A stretch of DNA of 64,000 nt from Bisbaumannia salifodinae (GTDB lineage Bacteria; Pseudomonadota; Gammaproteobacteria; Pseudomonadales; Halomonadaceae). The DNA lies in assembly GCF_039522585.1 (NCBI RefSeq), contig NZ_BAAADR010000003.1; one strand, given 5' to 3'. Below, piece by piece: positions 59,592 through 64,000 of this stretch (positions are counted from its first letter, which is position 1; the number at the start of each line of letters is the position of its first letter). The position numbers and the translations under genes are program-made. The notes under the pieces were generated by a model. The model was not told where the DNA came from and made no database searches. It saw nothing but the letters and a program-made list of their open reading frames with translations.

Positions 59592-60325
59592 TGCGCCTGG
59601 TGCAAGTCACCGATTGTCACCTGCATGCCGACCCCGAGGCCCGTTCCCGGACCGGCGTGCCCCTGCGCCAGCTGCATCGGGTGCTGGAACATGCCCGGCG
59701 GCTGCGCCCCGACCTGCTGCTGGTCACCGGCGATGTCAGCCAGGACGAGACCCCCGCCTCCTATCGCCACGCCGCGGAGGCCTTCTCCGCCATGGAGTGC
59801 CCCTGGTTCTGGCTGCCCGGCAATCACGATCACGGCGACTTCATGGCCGAGGCCCGCGATTTCCACGACGAGCTCGATCTGGGCGCCTGGCGGCTGCTGA
59901 TGCTCGATACCCGGGTGATCGGCCAGCCCCATGGCGAACTGGGTGCCGAGCGCCTCGCTGACCTGGCCAGCGCCCTGGCCATGGACGAGCGACCCACCCT
60001 GGTGGCCATGCACCATCCGCCCCTGGCCATCGGCTCCGCCTGGATGGACGCCATCGGCCTGGCCGACGGCGAGGCCTTCTGGGAGACCCTGGCGCCTCAC
60101 CCCCAGGTCAAGGCGGTGCTCTGCGGGCATATCCACCAGGCCTTTGCCGGGGCGCGGGCCCTGCCCGAGGGTGAGGTGGCGGTCTATGGCACGCCCGCCA
60201 CCACCGACCAGTTTCTCGGCGGCTCCCCCGAGTTCGCCATCGACCAGGCCTCCCGTCCCGGCTACCGGGTGATCGACCTGGATGGCGAGCGGCTGACCAC
60301 CTGGGTGGAGCGGGTCGACCTCTAG
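59591..60325 (+). CDS. cpdA: 3',5'-cyclic AMP phosphodiesterase
   Basis: A 244-residue calcineurin-like phosphoesterase. Metal motifs DCHLH (residues 8-12), GDVSQDET, GNHDH, CGHIHQ and the MHHPP segment are complete. It hydrolyses cAMP, lowering CRP signalling. The genes that often follow (yqiA, parE) are absent; sulfate-activation genes follow instead. Confidence 0.92.
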   Translation: MRLVQVTDCHLHADPEARSRTGVPLRQLHRVLEHARRLRPDLLLVTGDVSQDETPASYRHAAEAFSAMECPWFWLPGNHDHGDFMAEARDFHDELDLGAWRLLMLDTRVIGQPHGELGAERLADLASALAMDERPTLVAMHHPPLAIGSAWMDAIGLADGEAFWETLAPHPQVKAVLCGHIHQAFAGARALPEGEVAVYGTPATTDQFLGGSPEFAIDQASRPGYRVIDLDGERLTTWVERVDL

Positions 60326-60381
60326 GCGGTCGGACGGCCCCTCTTATGCCTTAATCGGCTAAAAAGATAGTTCTTAATTCT

Positions 60382-60411
60382 TTGACGTTATCATTGCCCC
60401 CTCAGTACCCT
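60382..60411 (+). promoter_or_regulatory. Predicted promoter of cysDN with AT-rich upstream region
   Basis: -35 TTGACG (60382-60387), 18-bp spacer, -10 TACCCT (60406-60411). The 30 bp before it are unusually AT-rich (CTAAAAAGATAGTTCTTAATTC), a place and composition where the LysR-type regulator CysB usually binds upstream of cys genes. CysB sites are too loose to assert from sequence alone. The leader is about 140 nt without a gene. Confidence 0.45.
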
Positions 60412-60551
60412 AGCCGGCATGACGCTGCCATGGCGCGTCCGCGGGCGCTTATCCGGTCGATCGACCCCCAGCGCTCGGCGTCGACCGGCGCCACTGGCAG
60501 CCCACCCACGGCGATGCGCCGTCCCAGGTTACAAGAGGTTGCCAAGCCGCG

Positions 60552-61463
60552 ATGCTTTCTCCCGAGCGACAGACCCATCTCAAGCAACTCGAAGCCGAGT
60601 CGATCCATATCATCCGTGAAGTGGCCGCCGAGTTCCGCAACCCGGTAATGCTCTACTCCATCGGCAAGGACTCCTCGGTGATGCTGCATCTGGCGCGCAA
60701 GGCCTTCTATCCCGGCACGCCTCCCTTCCCCTTGATGCATATCAATACCACCTGGAAGTTCAAGGAGATGATCGAGTTCCGCGACCGCATGGCCGCGGAA
60801 GCCGACATGGAGCTGATCGAGTACATCAACGAGGAGGGGCGGGCGGCCAATATCAACCCCTTCGATCACGGCAGCGCCAAGTACACCGATACCATGAAGA
60901 CCCAGGCCCTCAAGCAGGCCCTGGACAAGTACGGCTTCGATGCCGCCTTCGGCGGTGCCCGCCGCGACGAGGAGGCCAGTCGCGCCAAGGAGCGGGTCTA
61001 CTCCTTCCGCGACAAGTTCCACCGCTGGGATCCCAAGAACCAGCGCCCGGAGCTGTGGAGCCTCTTCAACGGCAAGATCAACAAGGGTGAGTCGATCCGC
61101 GTCTTCCCGCTCTCCAACTGGACCGAGCTGGATATCTGGCAGTACATCTACCTGGAACAGATTCCCATCGTGCCCCTCTACTACGCCGCGCCGCGTCCGG
61201 TGGTGGAGCGCGACGGCATGCAGATCATGGTGGACGACGAGCGCCTGCCCCTGGAGCCGGGCGAGGTTCCCGAGGAGAAATGGGTGCGCTTCCGTACCCT
61301 GGGCTGCTACCCCCTCACCGGGGCGGTGGAGTCCCAGGCCGCGACCCTGCCGGAGATCATCCAGGAGATGCTGCTGACCCGCACCTCCGAGCGTAGCGGC
61401 CGCGCCATCGACCACGATCAGGCCGGCTCCATGGAGAAGAAGAAGCGCGAAGGCTACTTCTAA
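60552..61463 (+). CDS. cysD: Sulfate adenylyltransferase subunit 2
   Basis: A 303-residue PP-loop enzyme (YSIGKDSSVMLHLARKAF, near residues 36-53) with FGGARRDEEASRAKER and the C-terminal FRTLGCYPLTGAVES. With CysN it makes adenylyl sulfate from ATP and sulfate. The usual N-terminus (THLKQLEAESIHIIREV) supports the start at 60552. cysN follows 48 bp downstream. Confidence 0.96.
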   Translation: MLSPERQTHLKQLEAESIHIIREVAAEFRNPVMLYSIGKDSSVMLHLARKAFYPGTPPFPLMHINTTWKFKEMIEFRDRMAAEADMELIEYINEEGRAANINPFDHGSAKYTDTMKTQALKQALDKYGFDAAFGGARRDEEASRAKERVYSFRDKFHRWDPKNQRPELWSLFNGKINKGESIRVFPLSNWTELDIWQYIYLEQIPIVPLYYAAPRPVVERDGMQIMVDDERLPLEPGEVPEEKWVRFRTLGCYPLTGAVESQAATLPEIIQEMLLTRTSERSGRAIDHDQAGSMEKKKREGYF

Positions 61464-61511
61464 CGCGCCGACGGTTCATCGGGTCACCAGCTTCCAGTAA
61501 AGGGTTTGAAG

Positions 61512-62936
61512 ATGTCACATCAATCGGCACTGATCGCGGACGATATCGAACAGTATCTCCACGAGCACGAGAACAAGGATCTGCTGCGCTTTATCACCTG
61601 CGGCAGCGTGGATGACGGCAAGTCGACGCTGATCGGCCGGCTGCTCCACGACTCCAAGATGATCTACGAGGATCAACTGGCGGCCATCACCCAGGCCTCC
61701 AAGACCAGCGGTACCACCGGCGAGGAGGTGGACCTGGCGCTGCTGGTGGACGGCCTGCAGTCGGAGCGCGAGCAGGGCATCACCATCGATGTGGCCTATC
61801 GCTTCTTCTCCACCGACAAGCGCAAGTTCATCATCGCCGACACCCCGGGCCACGAGCAGTACACCCGCAATATGGCCACCGGGGCCTCCACCGCGAGTCT
61901 CGCCATCATCCTGATCGACGCCCGTTACGGGGTGCAGACCCAGACCCGGCGCCACAGCTTTATCGCCGACCTGCTGGGCATCCAGCACCTGGTGGTGGCG
62001 ATCAACAAGATGGACCTGGTGGACTTCGCCGAGGAGCGCTTCCACGAGATCGTCGCCGAGTACCAGCAGGTGGCCGAGAAACTGAATGCCCGGGATATCC
62101 GCTTCGTGCCGATCTCGGCGCTGAAGGGCGATAACGTGGTCAACCAGAGCGAGGGGATGCCCTGGTACGACGGCCCGGCGCTGCTCGAGCTGCTCGAGGG
62201 CGTGGAGATCTCCCGCGACCAGAACCTCACCGACCTGCGCCTGCCGGTGCAGTACGTCAATCGCCCCAACCTGGATTTCCGCGGCTACTGCGGCACCCTG
62301 GCCGCCGGCATCCTGCGTCCCGGCCAGGCCATTCAGGTGCTGCCCTCCGGCAAGCGCTCCACGGTGGCACGCATCGTCACCCAGGATGGCGACCTGGAGG
62401 TGGCCTATCCCGGCCAGGCGATCACCGTGACCCTGGAGGACGAGATCGATGTTTCCCGGGGCGACTGGCTGGTCGCCGCCGATGCCGAGGTGCCCAGCTC
62501 CAACGTCTTCGAGGCGGATATCGTCTGGATGCATGAGGATGCCCTGACCCCGGGTCGCCTCTACGACTTCAAGCTGGCCACCCGGGACATCTCTGGCCAG
62601 GTCAGTGCCATCGACTACCAGGTGGACGTCAATACCCTGGAGCATCACCCGGCGGAGCGCCTGGAGCTCAATACCATCGCCCGCTGCCAGGTGGAGCTGA
62701 CCGCCGAGGTGCCGGTGGACGACTATCGCCGTAGCCCGGGCACCGGCAGCTTCGTGGTGATCGATCGCCTGAGCAACGTCACCGTGGGTGCCGGCATGGT
62801 TCGCGGCTTGGGGCAGGCTCGCCAGGCCCAGCCCGGCCAGGTGGACTGGGCCGCCTTCGAGCAGGACCTCAATGCCCTGGTGCGCAAGCACTTCCCGCAT
62901 TGGGAAGCCAAGGATATTCGCGACCTGCTGGGTTAA
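61512..62936 (+). CDS. cysN: Sulfate adenylyltransferase subunit 1 (GTPase)
   Basis: A 474-residue EF-Tu-like GTPase: G1 CGSVDDGKST (near residues 32-41), G3 DTPGHEQY, G4 NKMDLVD, followed by beta-barrel domains. It drives sulfate adenylylation by CysD with GTP hydrolysis. The chain ends after the barrel domains, so there is no fused APS kinase (CysC), unlike CysNC of Pseudomonas. ATG 61512 is preferred to TTG 61506. Confidence 0.96.
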   Translation: MSHQSALIADDIEQYLHEHENKDLLRFITCGSVDDGKSTLIGRLLHDSKMIYEDQLAAITQASKTSGTTGEEVDLALLVDGLQSEREQGITIDVAYRFFSTDKRKFIIADTPGHEQYTRNMATGASTASLAIILIDARYGVQTQTRRHSFIADLLGIQHLVVAINKMDLVDFAEERFHEIVAEYQQVAEKLNARDIRFVPISALKGDNVVNQSEGMPWYDGPALLELLEGVEISRDQNLTDLRLPVQYVNRPNLDFRGYCGTLAAGILRPGQAIQVLPSGKRSTVARIVTQDGDLEVAYPGQAITVTLEDEIDVSRGDWLVAADAEVPSSNVFEADIVWMHEDALTPGRLYDFKLATRDISGQVSAIDYQVDVNTLEHHPAERLELNTIARCQVELTAEVPVDDYRRSPGTGSFVVIDRLSNVTVGAGMVRGLGQARQAQPGQVDWAAFEQDLNALVRKHFPHWEAKDIRDLLG

Positions 62937-62955
62937 GTCAAAGCCCAGGTGAAGC

Positions 62956-62998
62956 GACGCCCCCGATGGTCTCTGCCGTCGGGGGCGTCCGTGTTTTT
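62956..62998 (+). terminator. Intrinsic terminator of cysDN
   Basis: An 11-bp perfect stem GACGCCCCCGA/TCGGGGGCGTC with a 12-nt loop, then TTTTT at 62994-62998. Confidence 0.8.
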
Positions 62999-63023
62999 AG
63001 CGGGCCGCGTACCAGTCAGTGGC

Positions 63024-64000
63024 TCATGCCACCGCCACCTCGTCGCGCAGCTCGGCCAGCAGGTCGCGCCAGTCGCCTCGCTCGACGCTACCCTCGCGGC
63101 GCTCGGCGTAGACTTGCAGGATCAGCTCGCCCCGGGGGTCGAAGGCCTCCAGGCTGGTGACGCCGCCATCCCGGTTGGGCTTGTGTACCGACCAGGCGCT
63201 GGCGATGGCGGCGTCGTCCAGGTGCAGGGTGAAGTCGTCACCGAAGAGGTTCAGCCAGCCGCGCATCCGCTGTGGCGCCGGCAGGCGCCCGGTGCGGATC
63301 TGCACGCAGCCGGGGCTGGCGACGAAGAGCATCAGCGGGAGCTCCCGGGTGGCGGCCCGCTCCAGGGCCGTGGTCAGCGCCGTGGCGTCGAGGCGGCGGG
63401 TAAAACGCCCCTCCATCAGGGTATTGGCCTCGTGGCGGGTCAGACCGTGACGGCGCAGCAGGGTATAGAACTGGTGGACGTCGCGCATCCGCGCCCAGTC
63501 GTCGGCCAGTCCCGGGGCCTCCGGCAGGGGGCGGGGTGCGGGATGTGCCGCCCCGGTGAAGACCGGTGGGTGGGCGTTGCCGATGCGCTCCAGGGTCTGC
63601 CAGCCGCGGTTCGGCCAGGCTGCCAGGCAGAACAGCTTGAGCAGGGCGCGGCCGTGGCGATCGAAGACCTGCAGGCTAAGGCGTTCCTGGGCCTCACCCC
63701 GCTCATTGGGCAGGGTGTCACGGATCAGGCAGGCCCAGTGCCAGTGGGCGAACAGCAGGCGCATATCCAGGCCGCCGGGGGCCAGCAGCAGGCCGGCCTG
63801 GGGGGCGCCACCGAGCTCCGGGCACTGGCCCTGCTGCTCCAGCACCGCGTGGCGGGAGCGGGTCAGCGCCTTGACCCGCCCCAGGGTATGGAAACGCCCG
63901 GCGAGCTCCGCCGGGGCCAGGGGCAGGCCGACGACGTCGCGGCCCAGGCGGGCGGCCTGCAGGGCGCCCTCGCTGATCGACAGGCGTTGGGCGATATCGA
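63024..64000 (-). CDS. Hemin-degrading factor / heme utilisation protein, HemS-HmuS-ChuS type (5' end outside window)
   Basis: The minus-strand frame is open from 63024 to the window edge, giving at least 325 residues. The first visible stretch (about DIAQRLSISEGALQAARLG) matches the N-terminal helix of HemS-like proteins. Later parts, such as WARMRDVHQFYTLLRRHGL, HEANTLMEGRF and GWLNLFGDDFTLHLDD, fit the duplicated HemS/ChuX fold. These proteins bind or degrade heme in the cytosol and usually sit in heme-uptake operons, whose other genes would lie upstream, beyond the window. Enzymatic activity cannot be judged here. Confidence 0.8.
   Translation of the reverse strand, partial: DIAQRLSISEGALQAARLGRDVVGLPLAPAELAGRFHTLGRVKALTRSRHAVLEQQGQCPELGGAPQAGLLLAPGGLDMRLLFAHWHWACLIRDTLPNERGEAQERLSLQVFDRHGRALLKLFCLAAWPNRGWQTLERIGNAHPPVFTGAAHPAPRPLPEAPGLADDWARMRDVHQFYTLLRRHGLTRHEANTLMEGRFTRRLDATALTTALERAATRELPLMLFVASPGCVQIRTGRLPAPQRMRGWLNLFGDDFTLHLDDAAIASAWSVHKPNRDGGVTSLEAFDPRGELILQVYAERREGSVERGDWRDLLAELRDEVAVA

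Overview
The window is high-GC, densely coding gammaproteobacterial chromosome, most likely from a moderate halophile of the Halomonadaceae (Halomonas-like). This rests on gene content and order: nrdR-ribD-ribBA-ribH-nusB-thiL-pgpA, nudE/yrfG-hslR-hslO-pckA, dsbB-rsd, HAD phosphatase-rppH-ptsP-lgt-thyA-folA, and nudF-yqiB-cpdA. A DcaP-type outer-membrane protein, a very acidic OmpU-like porin and a malate:quinone oxidoreductase fit the same picture. No rRNA, CRISPR array, prophage, integrase or intact transposase was seen. The only RNA gene recognised is one tRNA-Arg(CCU).

Layout: 1-2735 is the 3' end of a large type-I-secreted repeat protein. 3094-4868 is a persulfide dioxygenase plus two YeeE/YedE membrane halves (sulfur handling). 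4922-5677 is periplasmic DsbG. 5769-11623 carries nrdR and the riboflavin/nusB/thiL/pgpA cluster, interrupted by a repeat block where riboflavin synthase often lies. 11655-15493 holds a DUF945 protein and a second-type Lon protease with a heat-shock-like promoter. 15580-19107 is the thiamine ABC transporter thiBPQ. 19207-22401 has ilvD, a very small unrecognised ORF and an oxidoreductase. 22409-27691 is the nudE/yrfG/hslRO/pckA/msrB stretch. 27896-33102 is tex, gshA, dsbB, rsd. 33217-34614 is mqo. 35034-43675 runs from a HAD phosphatase through rppH, ptsP, an NRDE protein, a receiver protein without a kinase, lgt, thyA and folA. 43746-48681 holds a ProQ-domain protein, a porin, an exported two-domain protein and DcaP. 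49028-53337 has two cyclic-di-GMP enzymes flanking the tRNA. 53501-60325 has an amidase, cmoM, rsmC, greB, a TPR protein, nudF, yqiB and cpdA. 60552-62936 is cysDN (sulfate activation), and 63024 to the end is the 3' part of a heme-degrading-factor-like gene.

Most of the window is housekeeping and I do not see a convincing undescribed multigene system. The features that stand out are local: a 36-37-residue Cys-rich ORF with its own Shine-Dalgarno and terminator (21114-21227); a receiver protein with an apparently dead histidine-kinase dimerisation region (39969-41321); a ProQ-domain protein with 15 hexapeptide repeats (43746-44858); a mobile inverted-repeat element placed exactly in a stop codon (55052-55196); a 150-bp in-phase duplication of a protein tail (35574-35990); and a HexR-like operator upstream of pckA (25264-25278). 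Repeats in gaps and gene tails (91 bp, 27 bp, 150 bp, 18 bp, 6 bp, plus REP-like and MITE-like elements) are the main signature of genome plasticity here.
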